Assembly (NCBI GenBank): GCA_003134765.1
Contig: PLCM01000026.1
Location: 37,283-101,282 of the forward strand
Direction of reading: 5' to 3'
DNA from: Spartobacteria bacterium
GTDB taxonomy: Bacteria > Verrucomicrobiota > Verrucomicrobiia > Chthoniobacterales > UBA10450
DNA length: 64,000 nt
Positions 1 to 7,908 of this stretch are shown here, in pieces. Under the pieces are notes generated by a model that ran no database searches, was not told the DNA's origin, and saw nothing but the letters and a program-made list of their open reading frames with translations. Each line of letters begins with the position of its first letter. Positions within the stretch are counted from its first letter, which is position 1. The translations under genes were made by a program, and so were the position numbers.

Positions 1-20
1 TTCGAATCCGTCTGCCGGCT
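1..20 (+). tRNA. Possible 3' end of a tRNA gene (cut by window edge)
   Basis: The first bases read as a T-loop (TTCGAAT), the 3' T-stem strand (CCGTC), a 3' acceptor strand (TGCCGGC) and a discriminator T followed by CC. A U at position 73 is typical of tRNA-Gly and tRNA-Cys. The 5' part lies outside the window, so neither the cloverleaf nor the anticodon can be checked, and CCA is not fully encoded. It could also be a tRNA remnant or attachment-site half. Confidence 0.42.
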
Positions 21-272
21 CCCTCGTAAAACTTGACCGGGAAGCTTCTCGTAAAATCTGCTTGGACACTTTTCGGACTCTTTTGTGTTCCGAGAGACCT
101 ATTCCAGTTTTTCCGGACCCAAAAAGAATTAACTGTATGTCGCCGAGCGAAGAACAAGACTCCAACTGAGCCGAAGTTAGTGTTCAGACGGACGCTGACC
201 GAATCGGACGCGCGCCAACTTATGAGCCGCCTTCGAGTGGGCCAAAGCGCCGGAGGTAAAGCGAAATTTGCA

Positions 273-312
273 TGTTCGGTAAAACCGAACAATCGTCTGG
301 TAATACCGAACA
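273..312 (+). promoter_or_regulatory. Operator and extended -10 promoter of the MNT/HEPN pair
   Basis: A perfect inverted repeat, TGTTCGGT-AAA-ACCGAACA, spans 273-291. A third half-site, ACCGAACA, lies at 305-312. The shared ACCGAACAAT copies start at 284 and 305, 21 bp apart, about two helical turns. An extended -10 (TG-n-TAATAC) lies at 298-306, which puts the likely transcription start at or next to the ATG at 313. No Shine-Dalgarno is visible, so the mRNA is probably leaderless. The palindrome covers the -35 zone and the third half-site covers the -10/start, as expected for autorepression by the winged-helix protein encoded just downstream (inference). Confidence 0.6.
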
Positions 313-900
313 ATGAATATCTTGGCAGATCTGCTCTCATCAAATGTTAAAGCTGAGGTTTTCCGCCTTCTCTTTGGTTTGCACGGCGAACCTCTTCACC
401 TGCGAGAGATGGAGCGCCGTTCGGGACTCGCAGTGGCTACTGTTCAGCAAGAGCTTGGGCGCTTGACCAGGATTGGCCTGGTCGAGGCGCGGCCAGATGG
501 CAATCGCACTTATTATGCGGCCCGAGAGGATCATCCGCTCTATGCCGAGATTCGGGGCTTGGTCTTGAAAACAACCGGTTTAGCCGAAGTTTTGCGCAGT
601 GCGCTCGAAAAGGAACCACGAATCACTATTGCCTTTGTTTTTGGTTCAGTCGCCCAGGCGCGCGAACGAGCGCACAGCGATGTCGACCTTCTCGTGATCG
701 GAGAGATTGGATTGCGGGACGTTGTCGGGCTTCTTGGTGACGCAGCCGAGAAGGTGGGCCGCGAAATCAACCCGAAAGTTTTGACCCCATCAGAATTCCG
801 GCGACGTAAGCGAACGGAAGACCCATTTTTGAGCCGCGTGTTAGCAGAGCCGCGCCTTTTTATCACAGGAGACGAGCATGAGCTTGGAGGATTGGGCTAA
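313..900 (+). CDS. Winged-helix / minimal nucleotidyltransferase (MNT) fusion, probable antitoxin-type protein
   Basis: 195 residues. Residues ~12-75 form an ArsR-like winged helix (REMERRSGLAVATVQQELGRL followed by a wing ending TYYAARE). Residues ~105-180 carry the minimal nucleotidyltransferase signature FGSVAQ (110-115) with D123 and D125 in SDVDLLV. MNT proteins of this type pair with HEPN proteins; in characterised pairs the MNT partner neutralises the HEPN toxin by adding AMP. The stop overlaps the HEPN start downstream by 23 nt, implying coupled translation. The fused DNA-binding domain suggests the protein also represses its own promoter through the repeats at 273-312 (inference). 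Substrate and toxin activity are not shown by sequence. Confidence 0.82.
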   Translation: MNILADLLSSNVKAEVFRLLFGLHGEPLHLREMERRSGLAVATVQQELGRLTRIGLVEARPDGNRTYYAAREDHPLYAEIRGLVLKTTGLAEVLRSALEKEPRITIAFVFGSVAQARERAHSDVDLLVIGEIGLRDVVGLLGDAAEKVGREINPKVLTPSEFRRRKRTEDPFLSRVLAEPRLFITGDEHELGGLG

Positions 901-1318
901 GAACGGCTGGCTGCGTCCGCATAAGGCGACACAACGCGAGATCGCCGATCTGCTTGGCATCGTCGATCGCGATGTCAAAGAAGCGGAGCGCGCAACCTCG
1001 GATGATTGGAAATTTGGCATTGCCTACAACGCTGCCTTGAAGCTCTGCACCATCTTGCTGAATGCTTCGGGTTATCGACCTGACCGACTTCAGGCTCACT
1101 TTCGCACCCTGCAATCGCTTCCACTTATCCTCGGTGCCGAACGTACGCGTGACGCCGGATATCTCGATAGGTGCCGCAAAACCCGCAATACAGTTGAGTA
1201 TGAATCGGCCGGCGTCGTTACCGAGGCTGAAGCAAAAGAGCTAATAGAATTCACGAAGAGTTTGCGAACAGATGTGCTCGCGTGGTTAAAGAAAAATCAT
1301 CCCGAGCTAGCTCGATGA
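878..1318 (+). CDS. HEPN-like partner protein, candidate toxin
   Basis: 146 residues, mostly helical. The segment near residues 98-110 (RCRKTRNTVEYE) matches the C-terminal core of HEPN proteins, where an R-N-x(3-4)-H/Y arrangement forms the RNase or dimer active site. Here R103 and N104 are present but a Tyr (Y109) stands where the classic RX4-6H motif has His, as in some MNT-linked HEPN subfamilies. The ATG lies inside the end of the MNT gene (23-nt overlap, different frame). Context supports a toxin-antitoxin or nucleotide-modifying pair. With no classical His it may be a non-RNase HEPN or use another residue. Confidence 0.72.
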   Translation: MSLEDWAKNGWLRPHKATQREIADLLGIVDRDVKEAERATSDDWKFGIAYNAALKLCTILLNASGYRPDRLQAHFRTLQSLPLILGAERTRDAGYLDRCRKTRNTVEYESAGVVTEAEAKELIEFTKSLRTDVLAWLKKNHPELAR

Positions 1319-1349
1319 CCAACGATTCGATCATTCGACGACAGCAAAT

Positions 1350-1371
1350 AACTTTCCGGCGTGGGAAAGTT
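1350..1371 (+). terminator. Hairpin downstream of the HEPN gene
   Basis: AACTTTCC and GGAAAGTT form an 8-bp stem with a 6-nt loop, 32 nt after the HEPN stop. No U-run follows, so intrinsic termination is uncertain. A second perfect hairpin, GCACGCG-CCC-CGCGTGC, lies at 1381-1397 and may be part of a dispersed repeat. Confidence 0.4.
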
Positions 1372-1539
1372 CTGGGGAGCGCACGCGCCCCGCGTGCTGG
1401 CGACAGCGACCGATCCAGCGTAAGCCCAGAAATAGTCTCGCAAGATTAATCCTGAAAAATATCTGATACCCCGCACCGTAATCGATTCACGACATGCTGA
1501 ATCGTGTCGAGGAGCAGTCTGGCCGCGCGTCTCTTTCTA

Positions 1540-2355
1540 ATGAACGCCGACGAATCGCGTCTCGATGCGCTCGAAAACCACAGCACCTTCATTTTGCGCG
1601 AGGCGAAACATGCCTTCCGCAACCTGGCCATGCCGTGGTCGATGGGCAAAGATTCCAACGTCCTGCTTTGGTTGGCGTTGAAGGCATTCCTCGGCAGGAT
1701 CCCGTTCCCGTTCTTGCATATCGATACAACTTACGAGTTTCCTGAGATGCTCGAGTTCCGCGAGTGGGCCACGAAGCGTTACGGCATCACGGTTATCGTG
1801 AAGGTCAACACCGAGGCGCGCGCCCGCGGGATTGGCTATGAGACGCACGACCCCGTCACGGTGACTCATGAATTGAAAACGGTCGCCTTGAAGCAGGCGA
1901 TCGCGGAGCACCAGTGGGACGCGCTCATTACCGGGATTCGTCGCGATGAAGATTCGACCCGGGCGAAGGAACGTTACTTTTCTCCGCGCGACGCCGATTC
2001 CGAATGGCATTACAAGCAACAGCCGCCGCAATTCTGGGGACAGTTCGCCATAAAAAATGCGCCGGGGGAACATGTGCGGGTCCAACCGTTGCTCGATTGG
2101 ACCGAGATCGATATCTGGCGCTATATCCAGCGCGAACAAATTCCCATTCCGTCCCTGTACTTTGCACGCAATGGCAGACGCTACCGCTCGTTAGGTTGCC
2201 GGCCCATCACCCATCCGATCGACAGTAGTGCGGCGACGATCGAGGAAATTATTGCCGAGCTCGAAAAGACGCGTTCGAGCGAACGGGCCGGCCGCGCCCA
2301 GGACCACTACGAGCCGCACGCGATGCAGAAACTCCGTGCTCGAGGGTTCATGTGA
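1540..2355 (+). CDS. cysD: Sulfate adenylyltransferase subunit 2 (CysD)
   Basis: CysD is the catalytic subunit of ATP sulfurylase and makes adenylylsulfate (APS) from ATP and sulfate together with the GTPase CysN. The adenylylation PP-loop SMGKDS lies at residues 34-39, then FPFLHIDTTYEFPEM, RRDEDSTRAKERYFS and the C-terminal SLGCRPIT and ERAGRAQDHYEPHAMQKL blocks match the family. The protein is ~271 residues, shorter than the ~300 of E. coli because the loop before SLGC is missing. ATG 1540 is chosen because it aligns with CysD N-termini; an in-frame GTG at 1504 would add 12 residues. cysNC follows after an inserted four-helix-bundle gene. Confidence 0.93.
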   Translation: MNADESRLDALENHSTFILREAKHAFRNLAMPWSMGKDSNVLLWLALKAFLGRIPFPFLHIDTTYEFPEMLEFREWATKRYGITVIVKVNTEARARGIGYETHDPVTVTHELKTVALKQAIAEHQWDALITGIRRDEDSTRAKERYFSPRDADSEWHYKQQPPQFWGQFAIKNAPGEHVRVQPLLDWTEIDIWRYIQREQIPIPSLYFARNGRRYRSLGCRPITHPIDSSAATIEEIIAELEKTRSSERAGRAQDHYEPHAMQKLRARGFM

Positions 2356-2360
2356 AAGCG

Positions 2361-2443
2361 GAAAGGGGAAACCGGAGAGCGAAAAGGGGAAACCGGAGAG
2401 CGAAAAGGGGAAACCGGAAAGCGGAAACCGGAAACCGGAGAGC
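2361..2443. repeat. Tandem ~21-bp GC-rich repeat, left array
   Basis: Four units of about 21 bp begin near 2361, 2381, 2402 and 2423, each built on GGGGAAACCGGAGAGCGAAA or a close variant. The array starts 6 nt after the cysD stop. The same words occur in reverse orientation at 2852-2935, so the two arrays form an inverted pair around the four-helix-bundle gene. Confidence 0.85.
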
Positions 2444-2467
2444 GAAGAAAGCAGAGGATAGACATCA

Positions 2468-2827
2468 GTGAGCGATAGTGAATTTCGAAAGCGCACATTT
2501 GACTTCGGAATCCGATGCGTCCGACTCGTTGGAATACTTCCGAGGTCGATGCCGGCGCAGACAATAGGAAAGCAGTTGGTACGCGCGGCCACCAGTGTCG
2601 GTGCGAATTATCGCGCGGCCATCCGCGGCCGATCTAGAGCCGACTTCCTTTCCCGAATGGGGATTGTCGAAGAAGAATGTGATGAAGCCCTCTATTGGAT
2701 CGACGTTCTCGTTGAGCTGGGTCTCGTTCCGGAAAAACGCGTCGAGCCATTGCGCATTGAAGCCAACGAAATCATCGCGATTACCGTTTCTTCGATTAAG
2801 ACTGCGCGCCGAAACTCCCAAAAGTAA
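2468..2827 (+). CDS. Four-helix-bundle protein (S23/intervening-sequence family)
   Basis: 119 residues matching the 'four helix bundle' (23S intervening-sequence, S23) family: PxxIGKQLVRAATSVGANYRAAIRGRSRADFLSRMGIVEEECDEALYWI, then a C-terminal helix ending AITVSSIKTARR. The fold is also shared with the Avd accessory protein of diversity-generating retroelements, but no reverse transcriptase or template repeat is nearby. The start is GTG. Biochemical function is unknown in the family. It interrupts cysD-cysNC, which are normally adjacent, and is flanked by inverted tandem arrays (2361-2443 and 2852-2935), suggesting that it arrived as a unit. Confidence 0.88.
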   Translation: MSDSEFRKRTFDFGIRCVRLVGILPRSMPAQTIGKQLVRAATSVGANYRAAIRGRSRADFLSRMGIVEEECDEALYWIDVLVELGLVPEKRVEPLRIEANEIIAITVSSIKTARRNSQK

Positions 2828-2830
2828 TCT

Positions 2831-4783
2831 ATGGCCACGGATCCCGCCTCTTCCTTTCCGGTTTCCGGTCTCCGCTCTCCGGTCTCGAGCGCTTCCTTTC
2901 CGGTTTCCGGTCTCCGCTATCCGGTCTCGCTCAGGGTCGTTTTCGTCGGTCACGTCGACCATGGGAAATCGACCTTGATCGGCCGGATTCTGGAGGAGAC
3001 CGGTTCGCTGCCCGAGGGGAAGATCGACGCCCTGCGCGCCACCTGTAAGGCGGAGGGACGGCGCTTCGAGTACGCCTTTTTGCTCGATGCCCTCGCAGAG
3101 GAACAGCAGCAGAACGTCACCATTGATACAACGCAGATTCAGTTTCGGAGCGCACGCCGCAGCTACGTTATCGTCGATGCGCCGGGGCATGAAGAATTCC
3201 TGAAGAACATGATCACGGGCGCCGCCAGCGCGGAAGCCGCTGTCGTTGTGATCGCCGCGGATGAGGGCGCCCGTGAGCAAAGCCGCCGCCATGGACAGTT
3301 GCTCAGTTTGCTTGGGATCCGTCAAATAGTTGTGGCCGTGAACAAGATGGATCTCGCGAACTATTCGGAATCCGCCTTTCGGGAAATCGAGCAAACGTAT
3401 GGGGAGTTCCTGCAAACGCGCGGTTTGAAAGCGGCCGCGTTCGTGCCGATCTCTGCCAGCACCGGGACGAATGTTGTCAGCAATGGCGATCCCGCCCTTG
3501 CCTGGTTCAAGGGGCCGAGCCTGCTTCAGGCGATCGACAAGCTGGAAGCAGCTGAGTCCGCTGCCCAACAACCGTTGCGTTTTCCGGTTCAGGATATTTA
3601 CCGAATGGAGAATCGACGCACTCTGGTGGGTCGCATCGAATCCGGGACCCTGCGGGTGGGTGATCAACTTCTTTTTTCGCCTCACCACAAGACGGCGCGC
3701 GTCGCGACGATCGAACGGTGGCCCTCTTCGTCCGCGGATTTCGCTTCCGCCGGAGAGTCTGTCGGCATCACTTTGCGCGATCACATCTTTGTCGAACGCG
3801 GCCACATCGCTTCGCATGAAGTGGACGCGCCCATCGAGTCGAATCGCGTCTACGCCAGGGTATTCTGGATTGGAGCGGAACCGTTGCGAGTTGGCGCGCG
3901 TTATCGCTTGAAGCTCGTCACCCAGAACGTTGAGTGCCAGGTCGTGTCCCTTGGGAATGTGATCGATGCGGCAACACTCGGTGCCGCGGCTGCTGATCGC
4001 ACCGAACTTCGAATGAATGAAGTTGGCGAAGTAACTCTCCAGACTCGTGCTCCTCTGGTCCTGGATAATCACGAGAGAGTTCCGACCATGGGCCGATTTA
4101 TTCTTGCGGATGAGAACGCCCTTCTCGGAGGGGGCATTATTTCCGGCGCCCTCTATACCAGCCCGAAAGCGGTCAAGAGCGAAAACATCTTTTGGAGTGA
4201 AAGCGAGATCACGGCGGAGCGTCGTGCCCTTCGCAACCAGCATCGCGGCGCCGTCGTGTGGCTAACCGGCCTTTCGGGGGCAGGGAAATCCACCATCGCC
4301 CGGGCTCTCGAGAAGGAGCTATTCCGGCTCTCGATGCACACCTACGTCCTCGACGGCGATAACCTGCGGCATGGATTGAATGCGAATCTTGGCTTTGCCC
4401 CGGAAGATCGCGCTGAAAACATTCGCCGGGTCAGCGAAGTGGCGAAACTGATGGCCGATGCGGGCACGGTGGTGATCACGTCGTTCATCTCGCCTTATCG
4501 CGCCGACCGGGCCCGGGCCCGCGCCATTGCCCTGCAAGCCGGCGCAGAGTTTGTCGAGATCTTTGTCGATGCCCCCCTGGCGATCTGCGAGCAACGTGAC
4601 CCGAAAGGCTTGTATCAAAAAGCGCGTTCGGGAAAGCTCAAAGGATTCACCGGAATCGATGCCCCTTACGAGTCACCCGAAGATCCCGAAATAGTGGTAT
4701 GCACGGACGAACAAACATCCGCGGAATCGGTTGATCAAATTCTCACTGAGCTGCTTCCCCGGCTGCGTTTGGGTAACGGTTGA
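2831..4783 (+). CDS. cysNC: Bifunctional sulfate adenylyltransferase subunit 1 / APS kinase (CysN-CysC)
   Basis: 650 residues. The N-terminal GTPase (CysN) has G1 GHVDHGKS (40-47), DAPGHEE (116-122) and NKMD (171-174), then EF-Tu-like beta-barrels. The C-terminal APS kinase (CysC) begins near residue 475 with GLSGAGKS (~480-487) and [10 protein letters not shown] (~508), and ends with [11 protein letters not shown] and PEDPEIVV. Together with CysD it makes PAPS for cysteine synthesis or sulfation. The first ~33 residues ([12 protein letters not shown] twice) are translated repeat DNA; native CysN normally begins just before the G1 strand. A decayed copy of the CysC 3' end lies at 7387-7590. 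Confidence 0.95.
   Translation: MATDPASSFPVSGLRSPVSSASFPVSGLRYPVSLRVVFVGHVDHGKSTLIGRILEETGSLPEGKIDALRATCKAEGRRFEYAFLLDALAEEQQQNVTIDTTQIQFRSARRSYVIVDAPGHEEFLKNMITGAASAEAAVVVIAADEGAREQSRRHGQLLSLLGIRQIVVAVNKMDLANYSESAFREIEQTYGEFLQTRGLKAAAFVPISASTGTNVVSNGDPALAWFKGPSLLQAIDKLEAAESAAQQPLRFPVQDIYRMENRRTLVGRIESGTLRVGDQLLFSPHHKTARVATIERWPSSSADFASAGESVGITLRDHIFVERGHIASHEVDAPIESNRVYARVFWIGAEPLRVGARYRLKLVTQNVECQVVSLGNVIDAATLGAAAADRTELRMNEVGEVTLQTRAPLVLDNHERVPTMGRFILADENALLGGGIISGALYTSPKAVKSENIFWSESEITAERRALRNQHRGAVVWLTGLSGAGKSTIARALEKELFRLSMHTYVLDGDNLRHGLNANLGFAPEDRAENIRRVSEVAKLMADAGTVVITSFISPYRADRARARAIALQAGAEFVEIFVDAPLAICEQRDPKGLYQKARSGKLKGFTGIDAPYESPEDPEIVVCTDEQTSAESVDQILTELLPRLRLGNG
2852..2935. repeat. 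Tandem 42-bp repeat, right array, translated into the CysN N-terminus
   Basis: Two 42-bp units (2852-2893 and 2894-2935) differ by only a few bases. They carry TTTCCGGTTTCCGGTCTCCG words that are the reverse complement of the array at 2361-2443. The period is a multiple of three, so the reading frame of cysNC is kept and each unit adds 14 residues. Confidence 0.85.
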
Positions 4784-4843
4784 GTTAGTTCCTGTTCTCC
4801 GACGTCTACCATGCTGAATCTGCCACGTTTGAAGAGGATTTTG

Positions 4844-4867
4844 GTAGGGCGAGACTCTGTCGAGCCG
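4844..4867. repeat. Copy of a dispersed 24-bp element
   Basis: The 24 bases at 4844-4867 are the exact reverse complement of the core found twice near 55932-55955 and 56190-56213. It lies in the 124-bp gap between the convergent cysNC and methyltransferase genes. REP-like, function unknown. Confidence 0.7.
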
Positions 4868-4907
4868 GGTGGTTTCAGACGCGTTCGTTTCGGCTCCTGT
4901 GAAAACA

Positions 4908-5675
4908 CTAAGGGCAATGCGCGGTAGCGAATCTCTCCGCCTGGTGTATCGCCATCAAACTAACGCCTGCCGGCATCGGAACCCGGCCGATAAGGTGTCG
5001 TTCGAAGCCAAAGATGCGGGACAACGTGCTATTCAATACTCCCGGATGACTTCCCTCGAAATCACTTTTCGAGCGGTTTGCATGCCCACTTAGTCGGCGG
5101 GCCGTTCGAATAACGGCCGCGACCGGGAAGAGTAGCGTGTTAAAGTAGGTCACTTCAAAGCTCTGGAGTCCGCCGCGCTCTAAAAGGCCGATGAAGGTTT
5201 GTTTCGTGTAACGTCGGCGATGCTGGCTCACCACATCCTGGCCACCCCACAGGAGAGGGAAAGCCGGCACGGTGATCATGAGGAACCCGCCGGGCTTGAG
5301 TAGCCCCACAGCCTGCTGTAATCCCGAGATATCATCGTCCAGGTGTTCGAGGACATCCAAAGCCAGGACCACGTCAAACCGGCGATTCTCCAGCGGCGGG
5401 TCTTCCATTCGCCCCACGATAAAGCGGATTTCTTCCGGGCACGGGATCGCATGCCCTGGCTCGACATCGAGGCCGGTCACACTTCCTTGAGTCCCCGCAA
5501 AGGGCAACAACCAGGTCAGGCCCTTCGCCGGGCCGCAGCCGACGGAGAGAATATCCCTCGAAGACAACGGCTTGAGCCGACGTCGCAAGACAGACTCAAC
5601 GATCTTTGTCCGACCTCGGAACCACCAATGCCACTGCTCGAAATCCCCGTAGCGTTGTGCGAATCCCTGTTCCAT
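4908..5675 (-). CDS. Class I SAM-dependent methyltransferase
   Basis: 255 residues. The N-terminal WHWWFRGR motif (16-22) is typical of methyltransferases in glycan clusters. The SAM-binding glycine loop is LSVGCGPAKG (~43-52) and the motif LDVLEHLDDD follows near residue 110. The C-terminal stretch with FHSHR-like basic and hydrophobic segments is probably membrane-associated. It lies 16 nt downstream of the epimerase gene on the same strand, so the two are probably co-transcribed. The methyl acceptor cannot be deduced; a sugar or lipid-linked glycan is likely from context. Confidence 0.85.
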   Translation of the reverse strand: MEQGFAQRYGDFEQWHWWFRGRTKIVESVLRRRLKPLSSRDILSVGCGPAKGLTWLLPFAGTQGSVTGLDVEPGHAIPCPEEIRFIVGRMEDPPLENRRFDVVLALDVLEHLDDDISGLQQAVGLLKPGGFLMITVPAFPLLWGGQDVVSQHRRRYTKQTFIGLLERGGLQSFEVTYFNTLLFPVAAVIRTARRLSGHANRSKSDFEGSHPGVLNSTLSRIFGFERHLIGRVPMPAGVSLMAIHQAERFATAHCP

Positions 5676-5691
5676 GGACGATGAGATGGAC

Positions 5692-6549
5692 TCAGCTTCG
5701 TAGAAATCGCGATGTCATCCGGTTCAGAATCACATTCGGCGTCGAATGGCGCGCCGTCTTTCGTCCGATCAGACGTGTGAGCTGGTCGGGGACAATGATG
5801 CGCGACCCAAGGCAAAGAAGAACTCGCAGGCAAGGCCACCAAATTGGAACCGGCAACGCCCGGTATTTTTTGGCTATGCGCATTGCGAGGGAACTCGCTT
5901 TGAGTTCCTCCGGACCGCACATGTCCAGAACCTCCGTGCCATTTTGGTTCATCTGAATCAACGCCGTGGCCGCGGTGACAAAGTCATTCGCTGCCAGGGG
6001 GGCAAAGCGCAATTCTTTATGCCCCCACAGCAATGGAACGAAGCGAAACCTCTCAGCAAGTGAGAGAAACTTGTCCACCCCTTCTTTCCCTCCGGCTCCA
6101 TAGATTTCTGCTGGCCGTAGGATCAGGAGGCGATCCCATTCCATGGCTCGCAATCCTCGTTCCGCCGCAAGCTTTGATTCTCCATAGGAGCCGCTTCCTT
6201 CTGTTGCACACCGCGTGCTCACATAAACAAATCGCCGGCACCCCAGGGCTCGCGCAGCGTCCGCGAGGCGCATCGTTCCGCGGAAGTTTACATTCCAATA
6301 TGTCTCCGGATCCGCAGTATGAGTGACTCCGGCAAAGTGGATCACAAGGTCAAGCGGTGGAGTTATTTCCTTCAGATCAAGCTTTTCGTCTTCGAGCCGT
6401 ACTTGAATCGATCTGAGTTTCGGATTTGCGACCGTTGGGACGCGGTGATGGATTCCAGACCAAATCTGGGTGTATTCTGTCTTTGGCAACAAGGCCCGCA
6501 AAACCCGTTCTCCCAGGGGAGAGGAGGCTCCCGTGAAAAGCAATGTCAT
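5692..6549 (-). CDS. NAD(P)-dependent epimerase/dehydratase (extended SDR)
   Basis: 285 residues. The Rossmann motif TGASSPLG is at 6-13, the catalytic Ser/Thr region YVSTR near 109-113, and the active-site Y122-x3-K126 in SYGESK. HFAGVTHTAD and the later RPAEIYG are typical of sugar-nucleotide epimerases and reductases. The exact sugar is unknown. It is first in a two-gene minus-strand unit with the methyltransferase at 4908-5675 and is divergent from the glycosyltransferase at 6613, sharing a 63-bp promoter gap. Confidence 0.85.
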   Translation of the reverse strand: MTLLFTGASSPLGERVLRALLPKTEYTQIWSGIHHRVPTVANPKLRSIQVRLEDEKLDLKEITPPLDLVIHFAGVTHTADPETYWNVNFRGTMRLADAARALGCRRFVYVSTRCATEGSGSYGESKLAAERGLRAMEWDRLLILRPAEIYGAGGKEGVDKFLSLAERFRFVPLLWGHKELRFAPLAANDFVTAATALIQMNQNGTEVLDMCGPEELKASSLAMRIAKKYRALPVPIWWPCLRVLLCLGSRIIVPDQLTRLIGRKTARHSTPNVILNRMTSRFLRS

Positions 6550-6612
6550 GGCTCGGGAAAGACCATCATCGGAGCGTTGCTAAGATAAAAGCTCATAACT
6601 ACACTGACCGGC

Positions 6613-7326
6613 GTGGCAGATCCCGATTTCTCCCTGGTCGTCCTCTGTTACCGGAGCGGCAAATCGATCATCCCTTTCGTGGAAAGATTGTGTCAGGCAC
6701 TCTCTTTTTGCAACCTGACCTGGGAACTGGTGCTCGTCGGCAATTATGTTGAGGGAACCGACGATGAAACCCCGGAAGTGGTCAATGAGCTGGCGCGATC
6801 CCGGCCGAATATTCGGACCGTTGTGCGTCCGAAGGTTGGAATGATGGGTTGGGATATGCGGATGGGGCTCGATGCGGCGCGAGGCGAACATATTGGCGTG
6901 ATTGATGGGGACGGGCAATTCCCTCCCGAGTCCGTCATTGCCTGTCTGCTGAAGGCGAAGCTGCAGAACCTTGACCTGGTCAAGACCTATCGAGTTCGCC
7001 GCGATGACGGCATTTATCGTCGGATCGTCTCGATCGGCTACAATCTCCTCTTTCGCCTCCTTTTCGGACTTCGCATTCACGACGTAAATTCGAAACCGAA
7101 GATCATTCGCCGCTCGAAATACGAGCTACTCAAACTCGAATCAAACGATTGGTTCGCGGACGCCGAGATCATGATTCGGGCTCAGCAGAACGGACTGACC
7201 ATAGGGGAGGTGCCGGTCCATTTTGTGTCGAACGACACACGCGCCTCCTTTGTCCGGCCGGCGTCTATCATCGAGTTCACATCGAACCTCTTCAAATACC
7301 GATTCGGGCGATCAGCTCGCCCGTAA
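6613..7326 (+). CDS. Family 2 glycosyltransferase (dolichol-phosphate-mannose-synthase-like)
   Basis: 237 residues, GT-A fold. FSLVVLCYRSGKS begins the nucleotide-binding strand. The metal/nucleotide-binding DGDGQFPPE lies at 98-106, followed by KTYRVRRDDG and a terminal acceptor region (NSKPKIIRR, DWFADAEIMIRA) found in DPM1-type enzymes. There is no C-terminal membrane domain, so it is probably soluble or peripheral. The start is GTG. It probably transfers a sugar to polyprenyl phosphate or a lipid-linked acceptor. Decayed gene fragments follow. Confidence 0.88.
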   Translation: MADPDFSLVVLCYRSGKSIIPFVERLCQALSFCNLTWELVLVGNYVEGTDDETPEVVNELARSRPNIRTVVRPKVGMMGWDMRMGLDAARGEHIGVIDGDGQFPPESVIACLLKAKLQNLDLVKTYRVRRDDGIYRRIVSIGYNLLFRLLFGLRIHDVNSKPKIIRRSKYELLKLESNDWFADAEIMIRAQQNGLTIGEVPVHFVSNDTRASFVRPASIIEFTSNLFKYRFGRSARP

Positions 7327-7386
7327 TTATCTCGCCGTTATCGGACCGGAACCGTAGCCATTCAGCCGGCGTCTTTTGGAGACTCC

Positions 7387-7590
7387 GTCGATACCCCGCT
7401 AGCCGTTTGCGAGCAACACGCGACCCCAAGGCATCTACCAGAAAGCCCGCGGCGGAAAACTAAAGGCTTCACCGGCATCGACGCGCCTTACGAGCCGCCT
7501 GAAGATCCTGAAATTGTCGTGCGCACCCATGAAAAGACCGCGGCGGAATCCGTGGACCAGATTCTTGCAGAGTTGCTACGCGAACCAGCC
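7387..7590 (+). pseudogene. Decayed 3' fragment of an APS kinase (cysC) gene
   Basis: The translated pieces VDTPLAVCEQ, RDPK, IYQKARGGKLK and [18 protein letters not shown] match in order the last ~65 residues of the CysC domain of the intact gene at 2831-4783. They lie in different frames, with at least two indels between 7415 and 7470. No start or P-loop is present. This is the relic of a second cysC or cysNC copy whose 5' part was lost. Downstream it runs directly, in frame, into an unrelated glycosyltransferase fragment. Confidence 0.85.
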
Positions 7591-7716
7591 CCTTCTCTGG
7601 AATGTATATTCGATTCCATCACGCACCGAGTAGTTAAGCAGCCCGGTTTTGCCGTCAGTTATTGGAATCTGGATGCTCGCGAACCGCTCTCGATCGATGT
7701 CCGCTCGCGCATGTAG
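7591..7716 (+). pseudogene. Fragment of a large glycosyltransferase fused to the cysC relic
   Basis: The last ~38 residues of the open frame read IFDSITHRVVKQPGFAVSYW then NLD. They align with MFDDVPHRVIRSPGLAIGYW then NLD in the 802-residue glycosyltransferase encoded at 13420-15828. The frame stops soon after (TAG 7714-7716). The segment is too short to be functional and marks an old rearrangement joining two glycan-locus genes. I see no gene in 7717-7908. Confidence 0.75.
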
Positions 7717-7908
7717 TTATTGTCGGAATTGTTTTCGGCTTTACTATCAGAAACAAGCGCGTGATGCGCGGTTCATCAGAGTTGAGTCGAAGCTTCAACG
7801 TCATCCCTCGATCCAACTGGATACCAGGGCGCCTCTAAAAGAGCGCGCATTGCGGTAACGCCTGCGGAAGGCAAAGAGCAAGGGAGCGAATTAAAGGTTA
7901 CGTAGATC

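Noticed and set aside
33-350. 105-codon open frame before the MNT gene
   Set aside because: No similarity or plausible composition; it runs through the operator/promoter and into the MNT gene in another frame.
2361-2443. CRISPR array
   Set aside because: Units are adjacent 21-mers without spacers, and no cas gene is present.
2468-2827. Avd protein of a diversity-generating retroelement
   Set aside because: Same fold, but no reverse transcriptase, template repeat or variable repeat is visible in the window.
2465-4243. 592-codon open frame on the minus strand
   Set aside because: Lies opposite the clearly conserved cysNC gene and shows no domain; an antisense artefact of high GC.
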